Numbered from the stretch's first letter, positions 32,968 through 42,476 are shown. The stretch: DNA of 64,000 nt from Comamonas sp. SCN 65-56 (GCF_001724135.1 NZ_MEDS01000025.1:186001-250000), one strand, 5' to 3'. Numbers and translations: made by a program. The notes: generated from the letters alone by a model not told the origin.

Positions 32968-33946
32968 ATTCGACCTGATCGCACGCTATTTCACGCGTCC
33001 CGCGCCGCAGGGGCGTGGCGTGGCGCTGGGCGTGGGCGACGACTGCGCGCTGCTGGCACCCAGGCCGGGCATGCAGCTGGCGGTCTCCAGCGACATGCTG
33101 GTCGAGGGCCGGCACTTTTTTTCGGACGTAGACCCCGCGGCGCTCGGCCACAAGGCGCTGGCGGTCAATCTGTCGGATCTGGCGGCCTGCGGCGCGCGGC
33201 CGCTGGCGTTCACGCTGGCCCTGGCGCTGCCACGCATCGACGAGCGCTGGCTGCAGGGCTTTGCGCAGGGCCTGTTCGCGCTGGCCGACGCACATGGCTG
33301 CACCTTGGTGGGCGGCGACACCACGGCCGGGCCGCTCAACCTCTGCATCACGGTGTTTGGCGAAGTGCCCGCCGGCCAGGCCCTGCTGCGCAGCGGCGCG
33401 CGCGCGGGCGACGATGTCTGGGTCAGCGGCGCGCCGGGCCAGGCGCGGCTGGCGCTGGGCGCGCTGCGCGGTGAATGGGCACTGCCCGAGGCCCTGCTGG
33501 CGCCGCTGCGCACTCGCCTGGAGCGTCCGCTGCCGCGCGTGGCGCTGGGTCAGCGGCTGCGCAGGCTGGCGCACGCGATGCTGGACGTCAGCGACGGGTT
33601 GCTGGGCGATCTGTCCCATCTGCTGGCCGCGTCCAGCGTCGGAGCGACAGTGGATGCGAACGCAGCAACTCACCCATTGATAGCTGACAGCGCAAGCGGG
33701 GCGGGCGTTACCGGCCTTTCAAGCATGGAAACCTTGCGCCGCTGCGCGCTCGCCGGCGGCGATGACTACGAGCTGCTGTTCACCGCCGCGCCGGCGCAGC
33801 GCGCCGCGGTGCAGGCCGCGGCAGCCGCCAGCGCGACGCCGGTCACGCGCATCGGCCGCATCGAAGCCGCGCCCGGCCTGCGCCTGGTGGACGCGCAGGG
33901 CGCGCCGGTCGCCGGCCAATTCGCCGGCTACGACCATTTCGCCTGA
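32960..33946 (+). CDS. thiL: Thiamine-phosphate kinase
   Basis: [73 protein letters not shown]. Confidence 0.95.
   Translation: MGEFDLIARYFTRPAPQGRGVALGVGDDCALLAPRPGMQLAVSSDMLVEGRHFFSDVDPAALGHKALAVNLSDLAACGARPLAFTLALALPRIDERWLQGFAQGLFALADAHGCTLVGGDTTAGPLNLCITVFGEVPAGQALLRSGARAGDDVWVSGAPGQARLALGALRGEWALPEALLAPLRTRLERPLPRVALGQRLRRLAHAMLDVSDGLLGDLSHLLAASSVGATVDANAATHPLIADSASGAGVTGLSSMETLRRCALAGGDDYELLFTAAPAQRAAVQAAAAASATPVTRIGRIEAAPGLRLVDAQGAPVAGQFAGYDHFA
33674..33724 (+). repeat. Dispersed repeat R1 copy G (inside thiL CDS, in frame)
   Basis: CCATTGATAGCTGACAGCGCAAGCGGGGCGGGCGTTACCGGCCTTTCAAGC. Confidence 0.55.
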
Positions 33947-33970
33947 CCTGTCGGCGCGGCAGGGCCGCAC

Positions 33971-34768
33971 TCACACCTTCTTGCCGCTGTAGCTGCGCTG
34001 CATCCCCGCGCGCACGTCCATCTGCACGCCATACGGCGGAATCGGGTAGCGCAGGCCGTTGGCCGAGAGCCGCTCCAGCCCCGCCACCGCCTTGGCCAGG
34101 TCGGCAGGTTGCAGCGCCAGCAGCAGCTCATCGTCGGCCACGCCGCCATAGCGCCGCTCGGGAAAGCAGGGGATGGACAGGCTGGGCTCGCCCGTGGCCA
34201 GCGCGCGGCCCCAGGAATCGGCGCAGGCCGATTCACCCACCGCGCCCCATTCGAGCTTGCGGTAGCCGCTGTGCTGCAGGCCGTTGATGAGCAAAATCAT
34301 CTGCGCCGGGTTGGCATAGACCAGCGCGATCTGCGGCGCGGTCAGGCGCCCGCTGTTCAGCGGCGAGACCGCCATCGCGGTCCAGCGTCCGTAGGGCGCG
34401 GTGTGCATCGCCTTCTGGTGGGCGCTGGCATCTTCCACGGTGTCGAACCAGACTCCGGCGAAGTCCTCGCCGCGCTCGAACGCCGCATCGCGCGGCGAGA
34501 GGCCCAGCACCGCGCTGCACTGCGGACCGACCAGGTCATCCACCGTGATGCCCACGGTAAAGCCCAGGCGCGCGGCCTGGCCGACGATCTGGTCGGTGGT
34601 GTGGACATGGCTCGGCCGCCGGATGCGCGGCACGGCCTCCATTTCGGCCACGCTGGCAAACATCTGCATGACGATGGGTGTGGTCTTCAGGCGCAGCAGG
34701 CGCATGAGGGCATCGGTCAGGGCGGTGCCATCGGCAGCAGAGAGGGCGGTTGGGGCGGCAGGAGTCAT
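33971..34768 (-). CDS. DUF169-family protein
   Basis: MTPAAPTALSAADGTALTDALMRLLRLKTTPIVMQMFASVAEMEAVPRIRRPSHVHTTDQIVGQAARLGFTVGITVDDLVGPQCSAVLGL; fits DUF169 pattern. Confidence 0.7.
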   Translation of the reverse strand: MTPAAPTALSAADGTALTDALMRLLRLKTTPIVMQMFASVAEMEAVPRIRRPSHVHTTDQIVGQAARLGFTVGITVDDLVGPQCSAVLGLSPRDAAFERGEDFAGVWFDTVEDASAHQKAMHTAPYGRWTAMAVSPLNSGRLTAPQIALVYANPAQMILLINGLQHSGYRKLEWGAVGESACADSWGRALATGEPSLSIPCFPERRYGGVADDELLLALQPADLAKAVAGLERLSANGLRYPIPPYGVQMDVRAGMQRSYSGKKV

Positions 34769-34844
34769 GCGATTCGTCGTACGCAGTAGTGAAGGGCTGG
34801 GGCACACTATGCCTCTTCTTCCCGTCCATTGGAATCCCTGAACG

Positions 34845-36443
34845 ATGGCTTTTCGATTCGCCCCCCTCCTCGCCGCCGCAGTGGCGCTCGCTCCACTGCT
34901 TGCCCCTGCGCAGGGCGGCCATTCAGCCAACAGCTCGCGCATCAGCAGCGTCACGCTCTACCCCGGCAGCGCCACGGTGCAGCGCAGCCTGCGCGTGGCC
35001 GCCGGCAGCCGCAGCGCCACCTTCGCCTGTCTGCCGGAGAAGCTCGATGCGCGCAGCCTGCAGGTTTCCGGCACCGGCGCGGTGCGCATCGGCGAGATCA
35101 GCGTGCAGATCACGGACCGCCAGCTTGCCGAAGGCTGCGAGAGCGGACAGCAGGATCGCCTGCGCGCTGCAGAAGATGCGCTGGCGCAGGCGCGCGCGGA
35201 CGCTGATGCGCTGGAGCTGGCGCAAACCTACCTGAAATCGCAGGCGAACCACGCCCCCGGACCCGGCGCCACGGCAGCGACTGCCGCCCAGATGGGCCCG
35301 ATGATGGAGGCCCTGCGCCGGCACACGCGCGAGACGCAGCAACAGCTGTACCTGGCGCTGCGCACGGTGCAGGAGAAAGAGCGCGCGCTCAAACGCCTGC
35401 AGGCCGAGCCCGGCAATGCGCAGACCGGCAAGGTGGCGGTGGTGCACATCACGCTGGCGGCGCAGGCCGATGCCGATCTGCAACTGTCCTACCAGGTGCG
35501 CGGCCCGAGCTGGTCGCCCAGCTACCGCGCCAGCCTGGACAGCAAAACCGCCCGCGTGCGCATCGAACGCCTGGCGCTGGTGGCGCAGGACACCGGCGAG
35601 GATTGGAGCGGCGTGCAGCTGACGCTCTCCACCGGCCAGCCGCTGGCCACGACCAGCGGGCGCCTGCCACGCCCCTGGACGCTGGATGTGCAGCGGCCGG
35701 CGCCGCTCGCCATGCCGGCGCCCGCACCCGGCGCGCACATGGCCGGCGCTCCGGCGATGAAGGCCGCGCAGGCCGAGAGCGCGGCCGAACCGAGCTTTGA
35801 CGTTGCCATCAGCGAGGGCAGCTTTGCCACGACGTTTGCCGTGCCCCAGCGCATCAATGTGCCCACGGGCGGGCAGAGGACGACGCTGGCGCTGGACGAG
35901 CAGACCGTCGAGGCGGCCCTGCTGGCGCGCACCACACCGGCGCTGGAGCAGGCCGCCTACCTGGTGGCGCAGATGCCGGCGCTCCCCGGCATCTGGCCGG
36001 TGGGGCCGGTGGCGCTGCTGCGCGATGGCGCCTACGTCGGCCAGGGGCAGTTCAACCCCGGCGCGAGCGACTGGGTGAAGAACGGTCTGTCTTTCGGGCG
36101 CGATGAACGCATCATCGTCACCGCCGAGCCGCTCAAGGACCATACGGCGAACGTCGGCTTCACCGGCGGGCGGATCGAGCGCACGCTGGAGCGCGCCTAC
36201 CAGGTGGAAAACCGCCACGCACGAGCGATCGCGCTGCAGGTGCTGGACGCCGCACCGATCTCGAAGAACGACGCCATCCGCGTCAAACCCAGCTACGAGC
36301 CCGCGCCCAGGGAAACCGCCTGGGGTGGGCAGGAAGGCAGCATCGCCTGGCAGCAGGAGCTGGCCGCGGGCGCCACGGCGCGCTTTGCCGCACGCTACCT
36401 GGTCGAGCACGACAAGGATGTGCGCGTGCAAGAGCGCCATTGA
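34845..36443 (+). CDS. Mucoidy inhibitor MuiA-like / DUF4139 exported protein
   Basis: Signal peptide; SRISSVTLYPGSATVQRSLRVAAGSRSATFACLPEKLDARSLQVSGTGAVRIGEISVQ...; YQVRGPSWSPSYRASLDSKTARVRIERLALVAQDTGEDWSGVQLTLSTGQP. Confidence 0.85.
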   Translation: MAFRFAPLLAAAVALAPLLAPAQGGHSANSSRISSVTLYPGSATVQRSLRVAAGSRSATFACLPEKLDARSLQVSGTGAVRIGEISVQITDRQLAEGCESGQQDRLRAAEDALAQARADADALELAQTYLKSQANHAPGPGATAATAAQMGPMMEALRRHTRETQQQLYLALRTVQEKERALKRLQAEPGNAQTGKVAVVHITLAAQADADLQLSYQVRGPSWSPSYRASLDSKTARVRIERLALVAQDTGEDWSGVQLTLSTGQPLATTSGRLPRPWTLDVQRPAPLAMPAPAPGAHMAGAPAMKAAQAESAAEPSFDVAISEGSFATTFAVPQRINVPTGGQRTTLALDEQTVEAALLARTTPALEQAAYLVAQMPALPGIWPVGPVALLRDGAYVGQGQFNPGASDWVKNGLSFGRDERIIVTAEPLKDHTANVGFTGGRIERTLERAYQVENRHARAIALQVLDAAPISKNDAIRVKPSYEPAPRETAWGGQEGSIAWQQELAAGATARFAARYLVEHDKDVRVQERH

Positions 36444-36447
36444 GTCA

Positions 36448-36525
36448 GGTTGAGCGTTCGGCGTTGAGCGAACGGCGCAGTATTCACGCCCAACGCTCAA
36501 CGCTCAACGCTCAACGCTCAACGCC
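36448..36525. repeat. Inverted-repeat element R2, copy 1 (muiA-pgpA gap)
   Basis: GGTTGAGCGTTCGGCGTTGAGCG...GTATTCACGCCCAACGCTCAACGCTCAACGCTCAACGCTCAACGCC. Confidence 0.85.
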
Positions 36526-36535
36526 TTTGAATCTC

Positions 36536-37057
36536 ATGCAACCAGATCTCGCTCCGAACGTTCGTCCCGGGGTCCGCTTTCTGCTGGAGCACCCGGCGCA
36601 TCTGATCGCCCTGGGCTTTGGCAGCGGCCTGTCGCCGGTCGCGCCCGGCACCGTCGGCACGCTCTGGGGCTGGCTGGCCTTCGTCGTCGCGCAGCGCTGG
36701 CTGTCGCTGCCGCAACTCGCCTTCGTCACCCTGGCGGCCCTGCCCGTGGGCTGGTGGGCCTGCACGCTCACGGCCAGGCACATGGGCATTGCCGATCCGG
36801 GCGCCGTGGTCTGGGACGAGATCGTCGCCATCTGGCTCATCCTGCTGCTGGTGATGCCCACGGGTCTGCTCGGGCAATGCCTGGCGTTCGTGCTGTTTCG
36901 CTTCTTCGACGCCGTCAAGCCGGGGCCCGTGGCCTGGGCCGACCAGCGCTTCAAGGGCTTTGGCTGGCGCGGCGGCTGGGGCATTCTGGCCGACGATCTG
37001 GTCGCCGCCGCCTGCACCCTGCTGGTGATCGCGCTCTGGCGTTTTCTCTTCGGATAG
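36536..37057 (+). CDS. pgpA: Phosphatidylglycerophosphatase A
   Basis: FGSGLSPVAPGTVGTLWGW, DPGAVVWDEIVAIWLIL, FRFFDAVKPGPVAWADQRFKGFGWRGGWGILADDLVAA. Confidence 0.93.
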   Translation: MQPDLAPNVRPGVRFLLEHPAHLIALGFGSGLSPVAPGTVGTLWGWLAFVVAQRWLSLPQLAFVTLAALPVGWWACTLTARHMGIADPGAVVWDEIVAIWLILLLVMPTGLLGQCLAFVLFRFFDAVKPGPVAWADQRFKGFGWRGGWGILADDLVAAACTLLVIALWRFLFG

Positions 37058-37061
37058 ATCG

Positions 37062-37577
37062 ATGTCACTATTCAAACAGGAGCTTTTGGCGCAAGAGAGG
37101 CAAGCGCTTGAGCCATTTTTGATCCATATTTCCCAGCGACTGCTGGCGCGTGCTCAGATGCTGGCCACGGCCGAAAGCTGCACTGGCGGACTGATCGCCG
37201 CGGCCTGCACCGAACTCGCGGGATCGAGCCAATGGTTTGAGCGCGGCTTCGTCACCTATTCCAACGCCGCCAAGACCGAGCTGCTGGGCGTGCCCGCCGC
37301 GCTGATTGAACAGCACGGCGCCGTCAGCGAGCCGGTGGCCAGGGCGATGGCGCAAGGGGCAGTCACGCACTCTGCGGCGCAGGCCAGCCTGTCCGTCACC
37401 GGCATCGCCGGCCCGACGGGCGGCAGCGCGGACAAACCCGTGGGTACGGTCTGGTTCGGCTGGTGCGTTGACGGGCACACGCACAGCGAGGTGCAGCACT
37501 TCACCGGCGATCGCGCGGCGGTGCGCGCGGGGGCCGTGCAGCATGCGCTGGCACGGCTCGCCACGCTGCTGGCCTGA
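37062..37577 (+). CDS. pncC: CinA C-terminal domain / nicotinamide-nucleotide amidase
   Basis: MLATAESCTGGLIAAACTELAGSSQWFERGFVTYSNAAKTELLGVP, SVTGIAGPTGGSADKPVGTVWFGW. Confidence 0.92.
   Translation: MSLFKQELLAQERQALEPFLIHISQRLLARAQMLATAESCTGGLIAAACTELAGSSQWFERGFVTYSNAAKTELLGVPAALIEQHGAVSEPVARAMAQGAVTHSAAQASLSVTGIAGPTGGSADKPVGTVWFGWCVDGHTHSEVQHFTGDRAAVRAGAVQHALARLATLLA
37071..37123 (+). repeat. Dispersed repeat R1 copy H (forms N-terminus of pncC/cinA ORF)
   Basis: TTCAAACAGGAGCTTTTGGCGCAAGAGAGGCAAGCGCTTGAGCCATTTTTG. Confidence 0.55.
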
Positions 37578-37595
37578 AAGTCTGGCCAGGCGGCT

Positions 37596-39398
37596 TCAGC
37601 GCAGGTGGTGCACCGGCGCCACCTTGTAGACCGGCGTCTCCAGCCCCTCGTAGCGCGCCTTCAGTTGCAGCGAGAGGAACTGCGAGTAGTGGCGGCTCTG
37701 GTGCAGGTTGCCGCCGTGGATCCACAGCTGCTTCTGGTTGGTCGGCTTCCACATGTTGCGCAGTTCGCCCTCCCAGGGGCCGGGGTCCTTCTTGGTGTTG
37801 GAGCCCAGGCCCCAGACCTTGCCGACGCGGTCGGCCACCTCGGTCGAGATCAAATCGACGAGCTGGTTGTTCATCGAGCCGTAGCCGGTGGCGTAGACCA
37901 GCAGGTCGGCGTCCAGCTCGCTGCCGTCGCTCAGCACCACCGAGTGCGGCTTGATCTTCTGGATATCCACCCCGCTCTTGAGCTTGACGCTGCCGTTGGC
38001 GACCAATTCACTTGCGCCCACATCAATGTAGTAGCCCGAGCCGCGGCGCAGGTATTTCATGAACAGGCCCGAGCCGTCCTCGCCGAAGTCGAGCATGAAG
38101 CCGGCCTTCTCCAGCCGCCCGTACAGATCGGCATCGCGCTTCTTCATCTCGTCGTACACCGGAATGTGGAAGGTGTGCATGATCTTGTAGGGCACGCTGG
38201 CAAAAATCAGATCGCCCTTGTGGTGGTCTATGCCATTGGCGACCGCCTGTTCGCTGTACAGCCCGCCCAAGGCCAGGTCCATCAGCGAATCAGACGGCGC
38301 GATGTGCGTGCTGCTGCGCTGGATCATGGTCACGTCGACACCGTTTTCCCACAGCGCGGCGCAGATGTCGTGGGCCGAGTTGTTGGAGCCCAGCACCACC
38401 GCCTTCTTGCCCTTGTAGGCCTCTGGGCCCGGGTGCTTGCTGGAGTGGTGCTGGTCACCGAGAAAGGTCTCGGCGCCCTCGATCTTGGGCACGTTGGCAT
38501 AACCCGAGACGCCGAGCGCAAAGACGAGCTGCTTGGGGCGCAGCGTGATTTCCTTGCCCTCGCGCTCCACGGTGACTTCCCACTCGCCCTTGGCCTCGTC
38601 AAAGCGCGCCTTCTTGGCCACCGTCGAGCCCCAGTAGTTGATCTCCATGATCTTGGCGTAGCTCTCCAGCCAGTCGCCGATCTTGTCCTTGGCGGCAAAC
38701 ACCGGCCAATCGTCCGGAAACGGCAGGTAGGGCAGGTGGTCGTACCAGACCGGATCGTGCAGATGCAGGCTCTTGTAGCGGTTGCGCCAGCTGTCGCCGG
38801 GACGTGCGTTCTTCTCGACGATGATGGTCGGCACGCCCAGGCGGCGCAGGCGCGCGCCCAGCGCAATGCCGCCCTGGCCGCCACCGATGATGAGCACATA
38901 GGGTTGCGTGGTGTGGCCGAGCGCCGCCACCTCGTCCTGGCGCTGCTCGAGCCAGCTCTTGCGCCCGGGGTGCACGCCGTGCTCGGCACTCTTGATGCGG
39001 CGCGTGCCCTTCTTCTCTTCAAAACCCTTGAGCTCGACCATGGTGGTCAGCAAGGTCCAGGCACGGTCGCCGGCCGCCGTGACCTTCAGACGAAGATGGC
39101 CGCGCCCGCGCGAGACCTTGGTCTCGAAGGTGAACCAGGCATCGACGACGCCATCGGCTTCGGTGGCATCACCCTCGATGCGGAAGTTCGATGGCGCCGT
39201 CGTGGCGAGCTGCGCCGCGAGCATCTCTTCGATCGCCGCCTGGCCTTCCTGGGTGCGGATGTTCCAGGTGAAGGAAACCAGGTCGCGCCAGTAGCAATCG
39301 GCATCGAACAGCGCGCTCACGGCCTGGGGTTTGCCGCTGGCCAGAGCGGCCTCGAACTGGGCGAGCCAGGCACTGGCCCGCTCGGTAGGTGTCGTCAT
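37596..39398 (-). CDS. Flavin-containing monooxygenase with N-terminal SnoaL/NTF2-like domain
   Basis: MTTPTERASAWLAQFEAALASGKPQAVSALFDADCYWRDLVSFTWNIRT (NTF2-like) then VLIIGGGQGGIALGARLRRLGVPTIIVEKNARPGDSWRNRYKSLHLHDP, VVLGSNNSAHDICAALWENG. Confidence 0.85.
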   Translation of the reverse strand: MTTPTERASAWLAQFEAALASGKPQAVSALFDADCYWRDLVSFTWNIRTQEGQAAIEEMLAAQLATTAPSNFRIEGDATEADGVVDAWFTFETKVSRGRGHLRLKVTAAGDRAWTLLTTMVELKGFEEKKGTRRIKSAEHGVHPGRKSWLEQRQDEVAALGHTTQPYVLIIGGGQGGIALGARLRRLGVPTIIVEKNARPGDSWRNRYKSLHLHDPVWYDHLPYLPFPDDWPVFAAKDKIGDWLESYAKIMEINYWGSTVAKKARFDEAKGEWEVTVEREGKEITLRPKQLVFALGVSGYANVPKIEGAETFLGDQHHSSKHPGPEAYKGKKAVVLGSNNSAHDICAALWENGVDVTMIQRSSTHIAPSDSLMDLALGGLYSEQAVANGIDHHKGDLIFASVPYKIMHTFHIPVYDEMKKRDADLYGRLEKAGFMLDFGEDGSGLFMKYLRRGSGYYIDVGASELVANGSVKLKSGVDIQKIKPHSVVLSDGSELDADLLVYATGYGSMNNQLVDLISTEVADRVGKVWGLGSNTKKDPGPWEGELRNMWKPTNQKQLWIHGGNLHQSRHYSQFLSLQLKARYEGLETPVYKVAPVHHLR

Positions 39399-39449
39399 CG
39401 TTGTGTCTCCTGTTGAACTTCCCGCCCACGGCGGGCGGCAGACAGGGGC

Positions 39450-39466
39450 TTTCACGATCCGTGCCA
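39450..39466 (-). promoter_or_regulatory. Candidate sigma54 -24/-12 element upstream of the monooxygenase
   Basis: Minus strand TGGCACG-GATC-GTGAA: -24 box matches consensus, -12 box degenerate. Confidence 0.4.
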
Positions 39467-39520
39467 CCCGGGTTTTCAGGGCTGCAGGCGTCCAAACTAC
39501 GCAAAGCGCCCTTGCGTGCT

Positions 39521-39565
39521 GTCACCCTGTGACGCCCCGGTTGACGCAGGGGTGACAGCTGTCAC
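39521..39565. promoter_or_regulatory. Two palindromes (GTCAC-CCT-GTGAC and GTGACAGCTGTCAC), candidate enhancer sites
   Basis: Palindromes at 39521-39533 and 39552-39565, centres ~31.5 bp apart, upstream of the candidate -24/-12. Confidence 0.5.
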
Positions 39566-41496
39566 TCAGGCGTGACAGCCGCCTGTCCGCGCTGCGGCAG
39601 CGGCAGCCCGGCGCGCTGCATGCGCCGGTACAGCGTCATGCGCGACAGACCCAGCTGGCGCGCGGCGGCGCTCACATTCCAGCCCTGATCCTGCAAGACC
39701 TGCAGCCAATCCGGTTCGGAGGGCTTTGCAGCGGCCGTTCGTTGCGGCGGCGCCTCTACTACCTGCGGTTGCACCGGCGCGCACACCAGCCAGTCGGGCA
39801 AATCGCCAACGTCCATGTCTCCCTCGGGGCAGACATGGATGGCGTACTCCAGCGCGTTGCGCAACTGGCGCAGATTGCCCGGCCAGGGGTAGTGCAGCAG
39901 CAACTCCTGCGCCGCTGGCGAAAACCGGCGGCCGGCGGCCCAGCGCTCTATCAGTGCCAGCAGGTCGCTGCGCTCGCGCAGCGGCGGCAACTGGATATGG
40001 GCACCGTTCAGGCGGTAGTACAGGTCGTCGCGAAAGCGCCCCTCGCGCACGCGTTGCTCCAGCGCGGCGTGGGTGGCGGCGATCACGCGCACGTTGATGG
40101 CCACCGGGCGCGTGGCGCCAACGGGCAGCATTTCGCGCTCGGACAGCACGCGCAGCAGCCGGGTCTGCAAGGTGAGCGGCATGTCGCCGATTTCGTCGAG
40201 GAACAGCGTGCCACCTTCGGCCTCGGCGATCAGCCCGCGCTTGCCCTTGGCGGATGCGCCGGAGAAGCTGCCGCCGACATAGCCGAAGAGCTCGCTCTCG
40301 ATCAGCGCCTCGGGAATCGCGGCGCAGTTGACGGCGACAAACGGGCGCACCCGCCGCTCGCTGCTCTCATGCACCGCCTTGGCAAAGTACTCCTTGCCCG
40401 AACCGGTCTCGCCGGTGATGAGCAGATTGATGGGGGAGTTCAGCAGCCGCGCCGCACGTGCGATCTGCTGCTGCAGCGCCGCATCGCCCGCCGAAAGTTG
40501 CGCCAGCGGCGCCGGAATCGCCGCCTGCTCGAGCTGCGCCGGCGCCAGCGCGCGCGCCTGCACCGGCGGCGTGGCCGAGAGGAACAAGAGGCGCGGGCCT
40601 CCGGCAAACATCACCGCGCGCCGGTCGGATGGCTCTGCCGCGACAAAGCGCCCGATCTGCGCCAGCGGCTGGCCGAACAGCGATTCGAACGAGGCGCCGA
40701 GCAAGCCGCCCGCGCAGGCATCGCCCAGCGCCCGGTGCGCGCGCTGGTTGTGGCCGACGACGCGCCCGGACATGTCCAGTGCCAGCAGGTACTCCGGTTG
40801 CACATCCAGGAACTGCGGCGCGCCCGACAGGCGCAGCACCCAGTCGCGCCGGTGGCGCTGCAAGAAGGTGGCGTCTTCAATATCGTTGGCCACGCGCTGC
40901 ACCAGCTGCAGCGCCAGGTGCTGGCTGCTCTTGGGCTGGGAGGAGCTGAGCTGCGACACGTCCAGCACCGCGCGCAACTGCCCCTGGCTGTCAAACACCG
41001 GCGCGGTGGTGCAGGTGAGCGGGATGTGGCAGGCGTCGAAATGGTCGTTCAGGTGCACCGTCAGCGCCTGCCCCGTGCTGATGCAGGTGCCCACGCCGCA
41101 GGTGCCGGCCACCGCCTCGCTCCAATCCGCGCCCAGGTACAACCCGGCCTTGCGCAGCCCGGGCTCGATCTGCAGATCACCGAGAAAATCCACCGTCACG
41201 CCACGCGCATCGGTCAGCAGCACGCAGTAGCCCAGCCCCGCCATCTGGCCATAGAGCGATTCGAGCCCGTGGCGCGCAATCTGCAGCAGTGCCTCCATCT
41301 GCTCCTGGTGCTCGCGCAGGCGCTGCTGCGACACGATGATGGCCTCCTGCATGCGCGTCGGCTCCAGACCGTGCTCGGTCACGCAGCGCAGCCAGGATTC
41401 GCGGATCAAGCGGTCGTGCTGCACGCCAGGCGCGTTCACGCCGCGCTCGGCCACCTGGAGCACGGTCTCGATATGGGCTTGCTGAAAAGGCTTCAT
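39562..41496 (-). CDS. Sigma-54-dependent AcoR-like transcriptional activator
   Basis: GAF-like N-terminus, AAA+ (LLITGETGSGKEYFAKAVHE, GTLFLDEIGDMPLTLQTRLLRVL), Fis-type HTH (NVSAAARQLGLSRMTLYRRMQ). Start may be 41529 or 41559. Confidence 0.88.
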   Translation of the reverse strand: MKPFQQAHIETVLQVAERGVNAPGVQHDRLIRESWLRCVTEHGLEPTRMQEAIIVSQQRLREHQEQMEALLQIARHGLESLYGQMAGLGYCVLLTDARGVTVDFLGDLQIEPGLRKAGLYLGADWSEAVAGTCGVGTCISTGQALTVHLNDHFDACHIPLTCTTAPVFDSQGQLRAVLDVSQLSSSQPKSSQHLALQLVQRVANDIEDATFLQRHRRDWVLRLSGAPQFLDVQPEYLLALDMSGRVVGHNQRAHRALGDACAGGLLGASFESLFGQPLAQIGRFVAAEPSDRRAVMFAGGPRLLFLSATPPVQARALAPAQLEQAAIPAPLAQLSAGDAALQQQIARAARLLNSPINLLITGETGSGKEYFAKAVHESSERRVRPFVAVNCAAIPEALIESELFGYVGGSFSGASAKGKRGLIAEAEGGTLFLDEIGDMPLTLQTRLLRVLSEREMLPVGATRPVAINVRVIAATHAALEQRVREGRFRDDLYYRLNGAHIQLPPLRERSDLLALIERWAAGRRFSPAAQELLLHYPWPGNLRQLRNALEYAIHVCPEGDMDVGDLPDWLVCAPVQPQVVEAPPQRTAAAKPSEPDWLQVLQDQGWNVSAAARQLGLSRMTLYRRMQRAGLPLPQRGQAAVTPE

Positions 41497-41616
41497 GGCG
41501 TTCTGGCCAACGGCGATGAAACCGTGCATGGTGCGGCAAAACCTTGGCTCGCGCATCGGTAGAAGTGCCCATGCCCGCGCCGTTGGCACCGCACGCGCGC
41601 CTATCATCACGCGCCC

Positions 41617-42435
41617 ATGCCCGAACACCCCCGCACCGTTGACTACGCCACGGCTCTCGCCCGGCTTGCGCCGCTGCAATCGGTGCCGCTGGCCGTGCAC
41701 GAGTTGCAAGGCGAGCAGGTCTGGCTCAGGCACGCGGCGCGCGACCACTGGGGCATGCGCCGCCGCCTGCTGGGTTGGATCGCTCGCACAGCCCGACTGC
41801 CGATGCTCAACCCCCCACCTCTGGCGGACGCACGCACGACCATCGCTGGTGAACTCGCTCGTCTTCAAGCGTTCTCGATCAGCGGCATCCGCGTGCCGCA
41901 GGTGCTGGCGTCCGCTGACGAGGCCTACGTGATGAGTGACCTGCGCGGCGGCTTGCCCGGCGCCCCATCGCTGCAGCAGGAGATCGAGACCGCGATTGCC
42001 GCGGGCAGCGACGCCGTGCTCGCGCTCTGGCGCCAGGGGCTGCAGGCGCTGGACGCCGTGCATGCGCACGGCTTGTGCGTCGGCCATGCGTTCGCGCACG
42101 CCATGGTGCGCTGCCCGGATGGCGTGATCGGGTTCACGGACCTGCGCGACGCCCCCGCCGCCACGCTGGCACAAGGCCAGGCGCGCGATGCGCTGGCCTA
42201 TCTGTTTTCCACCGCCGGCCTGCTGCACCTGGCGGGTGCACGCGAGGCGGCGCGCGCACCATGGACCGAGTGGCTCGCTCAGCCGGTACGTGACGATGCA
42301 TTTCGCGCGACGGTGCAACAGGCCGTCACGCGCCTGACCTGGTTGCGCTACCTGCCGCCCGACGCACGCTGGGGCCGCGACGCCTGGTGCCTGCGCGCCG
42401 CCTGGGAGCAGGCGATATCACTACACTATGAATAG
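41617..42435 (+). CDS. Bud32/RIO-like kinase-fold protein
   Basis: ALDAVHAHGLCVGHAFAHAMVRCPDGVIGFTDLRDAP...QARDALAYLFSTAGL; kinase-like C-lobe with degenerate catalytic loop. Confidence 0.55.
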   Translation: MPEHPRTVDYATALARLAPLQSVPLAVHELQGEQVWLRHAARDHWGMRRRLLGWIARTARLPMLNPPPLADARTTIAGELARLQAFSISGIRVPQVLASADEAYVMSDLRGGLPGAPSLQQEIETAIAAGSDAVLALWRQGLQALDAVHAHGLCVGHAFAHAMVRCPDGVIGFTDLRDAPAATLAQGQARDALAYLFSTAGLLHLAGAREAARAPWTEWLAQPVRDDAFRATVQQAVTRLTWLRYLPPDARWGRDAWCLRAAWEQAISLHYE

Positions 42436-42476
42436 CTGATAGCGCTTATCAGACCAGCGCAAACACGGTTTTTTAC
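42425..42476 (+). repeat. Dispersed repeat R1 copy D (supplies stop codon of kinase-like gene)
   Basis: ACTATGAATAGCTGATAGCGCTTATCAGACCAGCGCAAACACGGTTTTTTA. Confidence 0.6.
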
